From: Streptomyces canus
Lineage (GTDB): Bacteria > Actinomycetota > Actinomycetes > Streptomycetales > Streptomycetaceae
Direction of reading: 5' to 3'
Assembly (NCBI RefSeq): GCF_030816965.1
Contig: NZ_JAUSYQ010000002.1
Span: 9,848,001 to 9,912,000, forward strand
DNA length: 64,000 bases
The notes beneath the pieces were generated by a model that was not told where the DNA came from, made no database searches, and saw only the letters and a list, made by a program, of their open reading frames with translations. Shown piece by piece: positions 33,365-43,109 of this stretch; positions within the stretch are counted from its first letter, which is position 1, and the number at the start of each line of letters is the position of its first letter. The translations under genes were made by a program, and so were the position numbers.

Positions 33365-33855
33365 CAGATGACCTCGTCCAACTCGGCCTGCATCTGCGCC
33401 GCTTCGACGTCGCGGGCGACGGCCTGGGCGAGCAGCATCCGCAGCACGAGCACGATGAGCGCGACCCCCAGGATGGCCACGCCGATTCCGCCCATGATGA
33501 CGGTGACGCCCGGGTCGTCCCGTTGCCCCGGCGCGTTGACGACGGTGACCGCGAACCAGACGAGGGCGGCCGCCACGATCGCGCCGATCACGCCGTCCAC
33601 GTAACGGAAGGCGGCGTGGGAGAACACGGTTCCGCGTCGCACCATCGTCACCAGCCGCCCCACGCAGACCGCGGCGACCTGGACCGACACCATGCCCAGG
33701 ATCGTGATCACGCGCAGCGCGGTCAGCGGGAGGGATCCGTCCTCCGGGTCCTTCCCGCTGATCAATGTCCACACCATCAACGCCTGTACCAACGCGGTGC
33801 CGACGAGCACCACCACGAGCACGACACGCAGCGCACCCACGGTCAGCTTTCCCAT
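33364..33855 (-). CDS. DUF2975 domain membrane protein
   Basis: The 163-residue protein has four predicted membrane segments (about 8-30, 45-68, 88-108 and 120-142) and the family segment ALRVITILGMVSVQVAAV and RRGTVFSHAAFRYVDGVIGA. It is the first gene of an operon with the XRE regulator. ATG 33855 is used; an in-frame ATG at 33870 is an alternative. DUF2975/XRE pairs are widespread but of unknown function. Confidence 0.88.
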   Translation of the reverse strand: MGKLTVGALRVVLVVVLVGTALVQALMVWTLISGKDPEDGSLPLTALRVITILGMVSVQVAAVCVGRLVTMVRRGTVFSHAAFRYVDGVIGAIVAAALVWFAVTVVNAPGQRDDPGVTVIMGGIGVAILGVALIVLVLRMLLAQAVARDVEAAQMQAELDEVI

Positions 33856-33866
33856 GCCCCATCCTT

Positions 33867-33903
33867 CCATCGAATCGCGATGGAAACCTATCGAAATTCG
33901 ATA
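33867..33903. promoter_or_regulatory. Two adjacent palindromes, candidate XRE operator
   Basis: CCATCG-AATCG-CGATGG (33867-33883) and TATCGAA-A-TTCGATA (33889-33903) lie next to each other, the first directly overlapping the ribosome-binding region of the DUF2975 gene. Both contain ATCGA. Repression here would control the DUF2975/XRE operon. The rest of 33904-34168 shows no gene. Confidence 0.6.
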
Positions 33904-34168
33904 GATCGGGCAAGGTCTGGGTGGGAACAGGGGAGGCGGTTTCACGCCGGGGGCGGGATATCCGCTGCCGCCACGAGCGTTCGTGCGACCCGCACCCAGG
34001 CATACGGGTGCGGAAGTGCTGCGCATCAGGAGGTTGGCGAGCGGGCCGGCGAGGTGATCCCTGCCCAAAGTCCCGTCGGTAGTTGCTTCTTGCTTGGCGG
34101 GGTGGGGTGAGGTTGCCGGTTCGGGGCACTCGGGAGGTAACACATCAGCTCACGCCAGGAGGTACGTC

Positions 34169-34324
34169 ATGATCGCGCTCGGCATCATTCTGCTTGTTGT
34201 CGGTTTCCTCACCGGCATATCGATCTTGTGGACCCTCGGCATCATCCTGGCCGTGGTGGGCGCCGTGTTCTGGCTGATGGGGTCCATGGGGCACGCCGTC
34301 GCCGGCCGACGCCACTACTGGTGA
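34169..34324 (+). CDS. DUF6131-like small membrane protein
   Basis: The 51-residue protein is almost entirely hydrophobic: MIALGIILLVVGFLTGI, then LWTLGIILAVVGAVFWLMG, ending in the basic tail AGRRHYW. Two membrane helices are expected. ATG 34169 is preceded by CAGGAGG. Such proteins are common in streptomycetes; the function is unknown. Confidence 0.82.
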   Translation: MIALGIILLVVGFLTGISILWTLGIILAVVGAVFWLMGSMGHAVAGRRHYW

Positions 34325-34602
34325 CCGCCTAGGTCATCGAACGGCGCCTGACTCAAGGGCTGGTCCTTGCTGGACGTTTGGTCCGGTGATTTGTGTTCGG
34401 TCCCGGGTCGGGTTCCGCGTCAGTTCAGGGGGCTTTACCGGGAGGCGGCGGGTGGTGAGACGGCGATCACCGTGAGATGGATTATCGCTTCGGAGGAGGC
34501 CTGCGCCACCAACAGCAACAGGCGGTGGTCGCTGACCACGGTCGGCACCACCGCCTCGAACACCGCGCAGCCGCCGCCGGTGGCTCGGACGGCTGGAACC
34601 CC

Positions 34603-34744
34603 ACTACGGCAGCCGCCGCCACCACGACGGCGCCCGTCTGCAAGCCCGCCGCCTACGGCGCGAAGGGCGTCGCCGCCCTGCAGAAGGCGATCAACGCCTG
34701 CGCGGGCAAGGGTGTGGTGGAGCTGCCCCTTCCCGGCGACCTGA
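34603..34744 (+). pseudogene. Possible remnant of a pectin-lyase-fold (GH28-like) protein
   Basis: One plus frame reads VCKPAAYGAKGVAALQKAI then NACAGKGVVELP. This is the N-terminal signature of polygalacturonase-type beta-helix proteins (usually YGAKGDG...ALQKAIDACA) with the middle of the signature missing. Nothing of the helix repeats follows, and the N-terminal part is not a signal peptide. The remainder of 34325-34602 shows no gene. Confidence 0.35.
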
Positions 34745-34802
34745 CAGGCCCAGTGGCGCACATACGTCCCGGACGCCTGATACCGCGACGTCTGCCCGGT
34801 GA

Positions 34803-35345
34803 GCGGCTGAGCTCATATTCGACTCGTTCAGCACCGCCCAGATGGCCACCGCCGCTCAGGCTCTCCGTGGCGCCGACTCCCAAGTCGACGTCCTGGGTCT
34901 CTACAACGACGCCTGGGCGCCGGTCCTCGCCCGTGAGGAGTTCGCCCCCGTGGACGGTCCGTTCAAGCCGCAGGCCGAGCAGATGCGCGCGGTCCAGGAC
35001 GGCACGCTCGACGAGGCCGTCAAGGTCCATCTGGAGCGGCTGCTCGCCGCCGATCTTCTCGTGCTGTCGTACCCGCTGTGGTGGTTCTCGCTGCCGGCCA
35101 TCCTCAAGAGCTGGATCGACCGGGTGTTCGTCATGGGCGCCCTCTTCGGCGGAGACCACGGGTTCTTCGGCGACGCCCCGCTCGCCGGCAAGCGGGCGAT
35201 GCTGCTGGTCACGACCGGCGGCTCCGGTGAGGCGTTCCGACCCGATGGCGCATTCGGTGCGGTGGACGACTTCCTGGGTTCTCGAACCCGTGTTCACCTA
35301 CGGGCCGGGCCACCTGACCAGGTCCACCGCCGATACCGGCCTCGC
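34803..35345 (+). pseudogene. Decayed flavodoxin-fold NAD(P)H:quinone reductase
   Basis: From 34809 the frame reads FDSFSTAQMATAAQAL, DVLGLYNDAWAPVL, LLAADLLVLSYPLWWFSLPA, WIDRVFVMGALFG and AMLLVTTGG, the clear signature of the NQO/WrbA-like flavodoxin family. The first 10-15 residues with the phosphate loop and any start codon are missing. After GAVDDFL (about 35277) the family sequence continues only in another frame (LEPVFTYGPGHL). It is convergent with the XRE regulator at 35369, a pairing often seen for such reductases. Confidence 0.6.
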
Positions 35346-35368
35346 TCGGCGTCCGAGCGGGGCCGGCG

Positions 35369-36256
35369 TCACCGTACCGCCGAGGTGGTGACGCCGCGCC
35401 GTACCGGAGCCGTCGCGCTGCCCAGGAGCCGCAGTGCCGCCTCCGACGGTGAGCCGGGTTCGGCCGTGTAGGCGATCAGGCGCTGGCCCGAGGTGCCCGG
35501 GATGACGAGATTCTCGAAGCTGAGTTCCATCGCACCGACCAGCGGGTGACGCAGGTGCTTCACTCCGGAGGTGCAGGTGCGCACCGGGTGCTGGGCCCAC
35601 AGAGAGGCGAACTCATCGCTGTTCATGGTGAGTTGGCCGATGAACTCGGCCAGCGAGCGGTCGTCGGGGTGGCGGCCGGCGACCAGACGCAGGGCGGCCA
35701 CGGCGAGCTGGGCCTGCTCGGCCCAGTTCGCGTACAACTCCCGGTACCGCTCGTCCAGGAAGAGCATCCGGGTCAGATTGGGGCGGTCGCCGGGCGTCTC
35801 GGGGCTCCCGGGCGCCAGGTGTCCGGCGAGCAGGGCGTGACCCAGGTGGTTCCAGGCGAGGACGTCGTTGCGCCGGTCCATGATGACGGCCGGTACGTCG
35901 GTCATGGCCTTCAGCAACTGCCGGGCCGAGGCGCCGGCGTGCGCCACCCGGGGCGGTGCGGGGCGGGACGACGCGGCGGCGGGACGGGCGAGGTCCTTCA
36001 GATGGGCCGTCTCGTCGTCGGTGAGGCGCAGGGTGCGCGCGATCGCCTCCAGCAGACCGTCGGAGGCGTTGGTGGCGCGGCCCTGTTCGAGGCGGGTGTA
36101 GTGGGTGATGCTGACGTTGGCCAGCATCGCCAGTTCCTCGCGGCGCAGCCCGGTGACACGGCGGCGGGACGGGTGCGGGGTGATGCCGACTTCCTCGGGG
36201 CGCAGCGCGGCGCGGCGCGACTTGAGGAAGTCTCCCAGCTCGGACGAGGCGTCCAT
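35369..36256 (-). CDS. XRE family regulator with MmyB-like ligand-binding domain
   Basis: The 295-residue protein has an N-terminal helix-turn-helix (GLRREELAMLANVSITHYTRLEQGR, written here in part as VSITHYTRLEQGR, residues 48-60). The C-terminal MmyB/PAS-like domain has DVLAWNHLGHALL, RMLFLDERYRELY and HPVRTCTSGVKHLRHPLVG. RBS GGAGG precedes ATG 36256. It is divergent from the MFS transporter across a 341-bp region with a duplicated 90-bp segment and probably controls that exporter in response to a small hydrophobic ligand. Confidence 0.92.
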   Translation of the reverse strand: MDASSELGDFLKSRRAALRPEEVGITPHPSRRRVTGLRREELAMLANVSITHYTRLEQGRATNASDGLLEAIARTLRLTDDETAHLKDLARPAAASSRPAPPRVAHAGASARQLLKAMTDVPAVIMDRRNDVLAWNHLGHALLAGHLAPGSPETPGDRPNLTRMLFLDERYRELYANWAEQAQLAVAALRLVAGRHPDDRSLAEFIGQLTMNSDEFASLWAQHPVRTCTSGVKHLRHPLVGAMELSFENLVIPGTSGQRLIAYTAEPGSPSEAALRLLGSATAPVRRGVTTSAVR

Positions 36257-36279
36257 TCATGCCTCCAGGTCGGCGGAGC

Positions 36280-36370
36280 GCGTCAGGCCGTGGCCACTGG
36301 CTTCCCGTGCTGCCCGCCGGGCCCGAAGTGCCGGTAGCGGTAAGGATGGTCCTGTCATGACCACCCTCGT
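36280..36370 (+). repeat. Imperfect 90-bp direct repeat, copy 1
   Basis: This segment runs from GCGTCAGGCCGTGGCCACTG to CATGACCACCCTCGT. Copy 2 at 36385-36474 matches it at most positions. It lies just upstream of the XRE regulator gene. Confidence 0.85.
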
Positions 36371-36384
36371 ATCGGTCGGGGAGT

Positions 36385-36474
36385 GCGTCGGGCCGTGGCC
36401 ACTGACCTCCCATGATGCCCGTCGGTCCCAAGGGCCGGTAGTCACAAGGGTAGTCGTGTGATGACCACCCTCGT
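36385..36474 (+). repeat. Imperfect 90-bp direct repeat, copy 2
   Basis: This copy runs from GCGTCGGGCCGTGGCCACTG to TGATGACCACCCTCGT. Best-conserved blocks are CCGTGGCCACTG at the start, GCCGGTAG in the middle and ATGACCACCCTCGT at the end. Two copies between a regulator and its likely target suggest duplicated operator/promoter DNA. Confidence 0.85.
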
Positions 36475-36597
36475 GAGGGCTGTGCAAGGCAGGGTTCTGG
36501 CTGGGCATCCGGGCACAGCCGATCCTCTTCCGTAACAGCGCGTGACGTGACCGAGCGTGCCGCGTGCCAGAAACCATGAGGAAGAGGACTCGACGTC

Positions 36598-38052
36598 ATG
36601 TCTGTCACTGATACGGAGGCGGCCGGTACCGCGTCCGGTCCTGCCGTCGGCACGGCACCAGCCGCAGCCGTGCTCACCCCCCGGCTCCGGCTGGTGCTGG
36701 TCCTGCTGCTCGCCACGCAGTTCATGCTGGCCGTGGACTTCGCCATCCTGAACGTGGCGCTGCCGGTGATCGGCAACGGCCTGGGCTTCTCGCTGGCGCA
36801 CCTGCAGTGGATCGGCACCTCGTTCGCGCTGTGCGCGGCCGGCTTCACCCTGCTCTTCGGCCGGGTCGCGGACCTGTTCGGCCGCCGCCGGGTGTTCCTC
36901 GGCGGCCTCGTGGTCCTGGGTGCGGCCTCCCTCATGGGCGGGCTCGCGCAGAACCCGGAGATGCTGATCACGGCCCGCGTCTTCCAGGGGCTGGCCACCG
37001 CCGCCGTGACCCCTGCGGCGCTGTCGCTGATGACGACCTCGTTCCCGGAGGGCCCGTTGCGCCAGAAGGCGCTCGGCCTCAACGGGGCACTGATGTCCAG
37101 TGGGTTCACCACCGGCGCCCTCCTCGGCGGCGTGCTCACCGACCTGCTGTCGTGGCGGTGGGCGTTCTTCATCAACGTGCCCGTCGCCCTCGCCGTGCTG
37201 ATCATCGCCCCGAGGATCATCAAGGAGTCCCGCCTCGACGAGCGCCCCAAGCTGGACCTGCCCGGCGCCGTCAGCGTCACGCTCGGTCTGCTGGCCATCA
37301 TCTTCGGGCTCACCCAGGCGGGCGAGAAGGGCTGGGGCTCGGCAGGCGCTCTGTTGTCGCTTGCGGCGGGCGTGGTGCTGCTGGTGATCTTCTACGTCGT
37401 CGAGCGCCAGGTGTCCGCGCCGCTGGTGCCGCTCAGCGTGCTCGGCAAGCGGTCGGTGGCCTGGGGCAACGTCGCCGGTCTGATCGCGTTCGCCACCTTC
37501 ACCTCCCTGGTCTTCCCGCTGACCCTCTACCTGCAGGAAGTGCTCGGCTACTCCGCGCTCGTCGCCGGCCTGTCCTTCGGCTTCCTCGGCCTGGGAACGG
37601 TGACCGGAGGCGTCACGGCCTCGAAGGTCATCGGGAAGATCGGTACCAAGCGGACGCTGATCGTGGGTGGCGTCCTGCAGACCGTGTTCACTGCGGCCCT
37701 TGTCGGCCTCGGCGACGACCGCTCGTGGATGTGGCTGATGCTGGTCGCCAGTTTCCTCGGCGGTGTCGGCAACATGCTCGCCATCGTGGGCTTCATGGTG
37801 ACCGCCACCTCGGGGCTCGCCAACCACGAGCAGGGTCTGGCCACCGGCCTCGCCACCATGACCCAGCAGGTCGGCATCACGATGGGCACGCCGATCATGA
37901 GCGCCGTCGTCACCGCCGCCATGGCCGGCGCCGGAGCCTCGGCCATCCTCGGCGGTCTGAAGGTCGCGATCGCGGTGAACGCCGCCCTTGTCCTCATCGG
38001 CCTCCTCGCCAGTGCCGTGTTCCTGCGCAGCGACCGGCCGACCGCGCAGTGA
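36598..38052 (+). CDS. MFS transporter, DHA2 (EmrB/QacA-type, 14-helix) family
   Basis: The 484-residue protein has about fourteen hydrophobic segments. Signatures are LAVDFAILNVALPVIG (motif D1 of 14-helix exporters), GRVADLFGRRRVFLGGL (motif A) and GALMSSGFTTGALLGGVLTDLLSWRWAFFINVP (motif C region, in part GALLGGVLTDLLSWRW). ATG 36598 follows GAAGAGGA. The divergent MmyB-type regulator and the repeated intergenic segment indicate inducible efflux of a toxic compound or antibiotic. Confidence 0.93.
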   Translation: MSVTDTEAAGTASGPAVGTAPAAAVLTPRLRLVLVLLLATQFMLAVDFAILNVALPVIGNGLGFSLAHLQWIGTSFALCAAGFTLLFGRVADLFGRRRVFLGGLVVLGAASLMGGLAQNPEMLITARVFQGLATAAVTPAALSLMTTSFPEGPLRQKALGLNGALMSSGFTTGALLGGVLTDLLSWRWAFFINVPVALAVLIIAPRIIKESRLDERPKLDLPGAVSVTLGLLAIIFGLTQAGEKGWGSAGALLSLAAGVVLLVIFYVVERQVSAPLVPLSVLGKRSVAWGNVAGLIAFATFTSLVFPLTLYLQEVLGYSALVAGLSFGFLGLGTVTGGVTASKVIGKIGTKRTLIVGGVLQTVFTAALVGLGDDRSWMWLMLVASFLGGVGNMLAIVGFMVTATSGLANHEQGLATGLATMTQQVGITMGTPIMSAVVTAAMAGAGASAILGGLKVAIAVNAALVLIGLLASAVFLRSDRPTAQ

Positions 38053-38504
38053 CCGACAGGCGGTACGAGCCACCCGGGTGCCGTCCCTCCGCCGGGGAGG
38101 GAGCCCCGGGTGCTCGACGCCGGGGCGGACCGGCCGGTGGGCAGGCCCGTGATGTACTGCCTGTCACCACTCGTGGTGACGGGATGGGTTCGCCCGGAGA
38201 AGGGCAACGCGAACGACTTGAACAGGGTGACTTCGGGGACGCCGGGGTCGAGGAGCAGCCGGCCGAGCTCCCGGTGGAAGGCCTGACTGCCGAGGCCGGG
38301 AAGAACCCGGCCTCGCGGATACGGTCCTTCGTGCTGAGGACGCCTTCGACGAGCGCGGGGCGCGCGGCAGTGGCCGCATGGGACAGAGAGCCTTTCGACC
38401 CCGATTCGTCACGGCGAGTGGCGGCTCGCACAGCCGCAACGCATCGATTATCGCCGATGCGACCACAGTCGGCTCCGCTTCAGCACCGGAAGGCGCATGA
38501 CGAC
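38053..38504. other. Intergenic stretch without recognisable gene
   Basis: After the MFS stop I see no credible coding sequence on either strand; open frames here have no family resemblance and no ribosome binding site. The first 100 bases contain CCGGGTG and CCCCGGGTG pairs that could form a terminator. Confidence 0.5.
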
Positions 38505-38765
38505 ATGGCCGTGACAGGCGACCTCGCGACCCTGATCGGACCCCTCAAGGCGCTCGCCAACCCCGTGCGGTTCCAGGTGCTTCAGCGGCTGCGTGATCCG
38601 GAAGAGCATTTTCCGGTCGATCCGGCTGTCACTGATCCGCGCGCGGTCGGCGTCTGTGTCAGTCACATCCAGGCCAAGACCGGACTCACGCAGTCCACGG
38701 TCTCGGCCTATATGGCGGTGCTCGAACGCGCTGGTCTCGTGCGTTCCACGCGTGAGCTGCGTGTT
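38505..38765 (+). pseudogene. ArsR-family regulator, 3' end lost
   Basis: The frame from ATG 38505 reads LATLIGPLKALANPVRFQVL, VCVSHIQAKTGLTQSTVSAYMAVLERAGLVRSTR (in part TGLTQSTVSAYMAVLERAG), the winged helix of ArsR regulators. At the point where the beta wing and dimer helix should follow, the sequence changes to unrelated DNA. The frame then stays open into the antisense of the aldo/keto reductase, so the natural stop is gone. It probably reflects a deletion joining this gene to the 38826 gene. Confidence 0.65.
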
Positions 38766-38825
38766 GCGGCGCCTTGCCGAGCCGCCATCAGCCTTCCCGC
38801 TGTCGGAGAAGAGCAGGCGATCGTC

Positions 38826-39860
<1,035 letters not shown>

Positions 39861-39965
39861 TCAGGCGCGGGGAGGCCGTTCATGGCGCGAGAGCCGGAGC
39901 AGTTGAGGGGCACGGTGAACGCCCTCGAACGTCTGCAGCCGGAGTCGTAAAAGCGGCCGACGGGG

Positions 39966-40322
39966 TCAGGTGAGTGGTGGCGACGCGGGCAGGTGTCGGC
40001 CAGCGGCCCAGGAGGCGAGGATGCGCAGCCGTTCGTGGGTGGGGGAGCCGGGTGCGGTCGTCCAGACGGTCAGGTGCTGGTCGGGGTGGGTTTTGGCGGT
40101 GAGGGTGGCCAGCACGGGCGCCGATGCCTGCATACGACCCTGTTCGAGACGGGTGGAGTGGTCGGTGCTGATGCTGGCGAGCTGGGCGACCTCCTCGCGG
40201 CGCAGCCCGGCCACCCGGCGGAGCCTGCCGGTCTCGGGCAGTCCGACCGTGCGCGGGCTCAGCTCGGAGCGGCGCTTCTTGGGGAATTCTCCCAGCTCAT
40301 TGGGGGTGACGTTGGCGGTCAT
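39966..40322 (-). CDS. Shortened XRE regulator: helix-turn-helix joined to MmyB C-terminus
   Basis: The 118-residue frame keeps the N-terminal helix-turn-helix (VAGLRREEVAQLASISTDHS then TRLEQGR). It then runs directly into QHLTVWTTAPGSPTHERLRI then LASWAAG, the far C-terminal end of MmyB-type regulators. About 150 residues of ligand-binding domain are missing, in frame. ATG 40322 has no strong RBS. It is either a pseudogene with an in-frame deletion or a minimal DNA-binding protein. It is divergent from a decayed alcohol dehydrogenase, the usual neighbour type. Confidence 0.6.
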   Translation of the reverse strand: MTANVTPNELGEFPKKRRSELSPRTVGLPETGRLRRVAGLRREEVAQLASISTDHSTRLEQGRMQASAPVLATLTAKTHPDQHLTVWTTAPGSPTHERLRILASWAAGRHLPASPPLT

Positions 40323-40414
40323 GCTTCCCAGCATGACACCGGTCGCACCTGAGGAAAGGGGGAGAGTTTGCTCCCAGGATGTTCCCCTACCGGGATCGAT
40401 TTCTCGCTTTTCGC

Positions 40415-40660
40415 GCCTGCCCTCGCGAGTCATCTACGCCCCGGCGACGTGCGCTTCGAGACCCTCGACGACCCGAAGATCCTCCGGCCGACCGACGCGG
40501 TGATCCGCACGGTAGCCACCTGTGTGCGCGGCTCGGACCTGTGGCTCTACCAGAGCGCGGAACCCATCGGTGACCCGCCCCCGATGGGGCACGGGTACGT
40601 CGGCATCGTCGAGGAGGTCGGCAGCGAGGTCGTCAACGTCAAGACTCTCGGACTTGCCGC
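40415..40660 (+). pseudogene. N-terminal remnant of a zinc-dependent alcohol dehydrogenase
   Basis: RVIYAP at 40425-40442 and GDVRFETLDDPKILRPTDAV onward are in different frames, one base apart, and together give the start of a zinc alcohol dehydrogenase. VATCVRGSDLWLYQ holds the first zinc Cys, and MGHGYVGIVEEVGSEVVNVK ends the match. Everything after about residue 75, including the Rossmann domain, is absent. Confidence 0.6.
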
Positions 40661-40782
40661 CTGTCACATCCCGCGGATCACCCTGGAGAACCAGAAGCTG
40701 AGAGAAGAAACTCGAAGCCGCGACAGGCGTTACGCACCTGGCCCCCATCCCCTCCAGGCTGTCAGCGCCCAGATGAGGTTGT

Positions 40783-41117
40783 GGTCAACGGTCAACCGCA
40801 AACCCTGGCCACAAGGCGTCGAGGGAGAATTTCCCAAGGTTGTACAGCCCGTTCGTGTGGTCGTGGCCTGCCGCTGTGCGGTAGTCCTCCCCTGCCTGCT
40901 TGAAGTCGCCGTCCTCGGCGGCCACCCTTCCGAGGTTGACCAGCGCGCCGTTGTATCCGGAGAGGCGCCAGGATTCGAAAGGTTGCGCAGCCTCGTCACG
41001 GTCACCACGCTTCCAGCCGATGTGCGCCGGCTCGTTGAGCGCGCCCGCCTGAAGGCCCTGGCCGTCACCCGCCGGAGGAGATGTACAGGAACTTGTGCTG
41101 CACCCGCTCGGCCGGAG
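40783..41117 (-). pseudogene. Fragment of a repeat (TPR/Sel1-like) protein
   Basis: A minus frame with no start codon reads NEPAHIGWKRGDRDEAAQPF, SGYNGALVNLGRVAAEDGDF, KQAGEDYRTAAGHDHTNGLY and NLGKFSLDALWPG before TGA. The periodic NLG...A...D...A pattern at about 35-residue spacing is that of Sel1/TPR-like repeats in streptomycete proteins. The frame is closed upstream by TGA at 41118-41120, so the N-terminus is missing. The neighbouring DNA 40661-40782 has nothing recognisable. Confidence 0.5.
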
Positions 41118-41215
41118 TCACCTGTGCACGGAGGCAAGGACGTTCGAGCCCTTGGAGATCGTTTTCTCCGCCACCATCCGCGAGAGCCCGGCCCCGGCCC
41201 AAGAGCTGAGCGGGA

Positions 41216-41243
41216 CCCCGGGTGCCGGGTTCGGCACCCGGGG
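41216..41243. terminator. Terminator after GH5 gene
   Basis: CCCCGGGTGCCG (41216-41227) pairs exactly with CGGCACCCGGGG (41232-41243) across the loop GGTT, 11 bp beyond the GH5 stop. Confidence 0.85.
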
Positions 41244-41253
41244 CCAGGGGCCG

Positions 41254-43011
41254 TCAGCCGGCGCTGCCGGTCACCGAACTGCCGGACTTCGTCACGTGGT
41301 ACGTCACGGTGGCTCCGCTCCAGAAGTGGACGGTGAGTGTCACCGGCGCACCGTCGCGCAGTGCGTTGAGGTAGTCAGGGGTGAGGGTGAGGGCGTTGTT
41401 GGAGTAGTCGGGGGAGAAGGCGCCGTTGAACTCCTGGTAGGGGGTCCAGTTGGTGTTGCCGGCGTTGGTGCCGTCGGCGTAGGTGGACTCCATGGTCGCG
41501 AGCTGGTCACCGCGGTACTGGGTGGGGATGGTGAGACCGCCGGTGCTGCCGGTGGCATTGGAGAGCACCGGCCGGTCGTAGGTGATCACTCGGATCGGCC
41601 AGGCGAGACCGGCGGAGAACCTGGCCTCGATCGTCGCGTTGGTCCCGTAGGTGCGGTTGCCGGCCAGTCGGGTCAGCGCGGAGGCCGTGAGGGTGAGCTG
41701 GTTGCCGGAGACGGTGTAGTCCCGGCCCTGGGCGAGTTGCGTGTTGCCCTGCCAGAGGCCACGGAACGTGAGGCCGTTGGGGTTGAGGGTGAGCGTCTGG
41801 GCGGTGATCGCACTGGACTTGGCCAGGAAGACCTGGTCCGTGGAGGCGGTTCCCGAGCGGGTGGTCCAGCTCGACCTGATCCGGTTGATCAACTCCGGGT
41901 CGGTCCACTGCAGCGAGGTGCGGCTGAGGTAGGCGAAGGTTCCGGGGTCCCACAGGGCCGTGGTCACTCCGGCGGCGCGGGCCTCGTAGCCGAACTGCTC
42001 GAAGTACTTGAAGGCCTCGCCCCGTTCGACGCGGGAGGGGTGGTTGCTGTCGGGGTACGCCAGCAGCCCGTACTCACCGAGGTAGACGGGGATTCCCTTG
42101 GAGGTGAAGGTGGCGCGGAGCCGGTCGAAGTTGTCGGTCATGTCCTGCTGCGAGGTGGCGTCGAAGCGCGTGCCGCCCGCGACGTTCACGCTGAACGGGT
42201 AGTAGCCGTAGTAGTGCACGGTGACCACGAGGTTGGGGTCGTTGAGCGACTTCATCTCGCTGGACAGGGCGTCCAGGAAGGTCTGGCCGGAATTGGTGTG
42301 CAGGGTGGGCAGCACGAGCAGACGGGTCGCGTTGTTGCCGCCGGACTGGCGCACGACGGTGTGGAACGCGGTGTTCAGTTCGTCGTTGTACTGGATGCCC
42401 TGGGCGTCGGTGGTGTTGTTGAACTGCGGCTCGTTGTTGCTCTCGAAGAGCAGGGTCTGGGAGGAGTCCTTGAACTTGGCGGCGATCTGGGTCCAGGTGG
42501 CCTTGAAACGGGCCAGGACGTTGTCGTGGTCGGTGGGCATGGAGGAGATCCACTGCCACGAGTCGTGATGGACGTTGAGCACGACGTAGAGACCATCCGC
42601 CTGCGCCCAGTCGACCACCTGCTTGACGCGGTTCATCCAGGTCGCGTCGATCGTGTACGGAGCCGTTGCGGACTGGTGTCCCGACCAGGTGACGGGAATG
42701 CGGACGCTGCGGAAGCCCTGGGCCTTGATGGTGTCCAGCAGGGGTTTGGTGACCGCCGGGTTGCCCCAGGACGTCTCGTCGGGGATGGCGTCCAGGGTGT
42801 TGCCCAGGTTCCAGCTGGGCTGCATCGCGGCCACGGCGCTCATGGGGCTGAGTGCCTTGGAGCTGAGTGCCGCGGACGCGTCCTGGTGGGCCGGTGCCGC
42901 GAAGGCGGCGGTGCTGGTCAGCCCGATCGCGGTGATCAGCGCCACCACGAGGCCGAGCAGGCGGCCGGGGCCGCTTCTGCGGCGGCCGGTGGGGGAGTGT
43001 GTTCCCTTCAT
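41254..43011 (-). CDS. Secreted GH5 glycoside hydrolase (endoglucanase/endo-glycanase) with X2-type C-terminal modules
   Basis: The 585-residue protein has a signal peptide with a basic N-terminus and cleavage expected near AFAAPA (about residue 40). The GH5 catalytic module carries the acid/base Glu194 (ESNNEPQF) and the nucleophile Glu313 (VYLGEYG), with HHDSWQW and VTVHYYGYYPF as further family motifs. Residues about 385-585 form beta-sandwich modules of the CBM_X2 type. It is secreted to cut a beta-glycan, most often cellulose or a mannan/glucan. It lies 98 bp downstream of the GH43 gene on the same strand. Confidence 0.9.
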   Translation of the reverse strand: MKGTHSPTGRRRSGPGRLLGLVVALITAIGLTSTAAFAAPAHQDASAALSSKALSPMSAVAAMQPSWNLGNTLDAIPDETSWGNPAVTKPLLDTIKAQGFRSVRIPVTWSGHQSATAPYTIDATWMNRVKQVVDWAQADGLYVVLNVHHDSWQWISSMPTDHDNVLARFKATWTQIAAKFKDSSQTLLFESNNEPQFNNTTDAQGIQYNDELNTAFHTVVRQSGGNNATRLLVLPTLHTNSGQTFLDALSSEMKSLNDPNLVVTVHYYGYYPFSVNVAGGTRFDATSQQDMTDNFDRLRATFTSKGIPVYLGEYGLLAYPDSNHPSRVERGEAFKYFEQFGYEARAAGVTTALWDPGTFAYLSRTSLQWTDPELINRIRSSWTTRSGTASTDQVFLAKSSAITAQTLTLNPNGLTFRGLWQGNTQLAQGRDYTVSGNQLTLTASALTRLAGNRTYGTNATIEARFSAGLAWPIRVITYDRPVLSNATGSTGGLTIPTQYRGDQLATMESTYADGTNAGNTNWTPYQEFNGAFSPDYSNNALTLTPDYLNALRDGAPVTLTVHFWSGATVTYHVTKSGSSVTGSAG

Positions 43012-43109
43012 CTTCGATCCTTCTCTGTCGGCGAGCGGACGTTCTGCCCGTGGGGGGAAAGGAGGTCAAACGCAGGACGGGCCGTCCTGGGATGGCGGCC
43101 CGAACTGGT

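Noticed and set aside
36280..36474. CRISPR-like repeat
   Set aside because: There are only two copies, 90 bp long and imperfect, with a spacer of 14 bp and no cas genes.
38164..38466. Possible 100-residue minus-strand gene after the MFS transporter
   Set aside because: It is rich in Arg, Pro and Ser with no motif or RBS, and two other frames are open over the same stretch.
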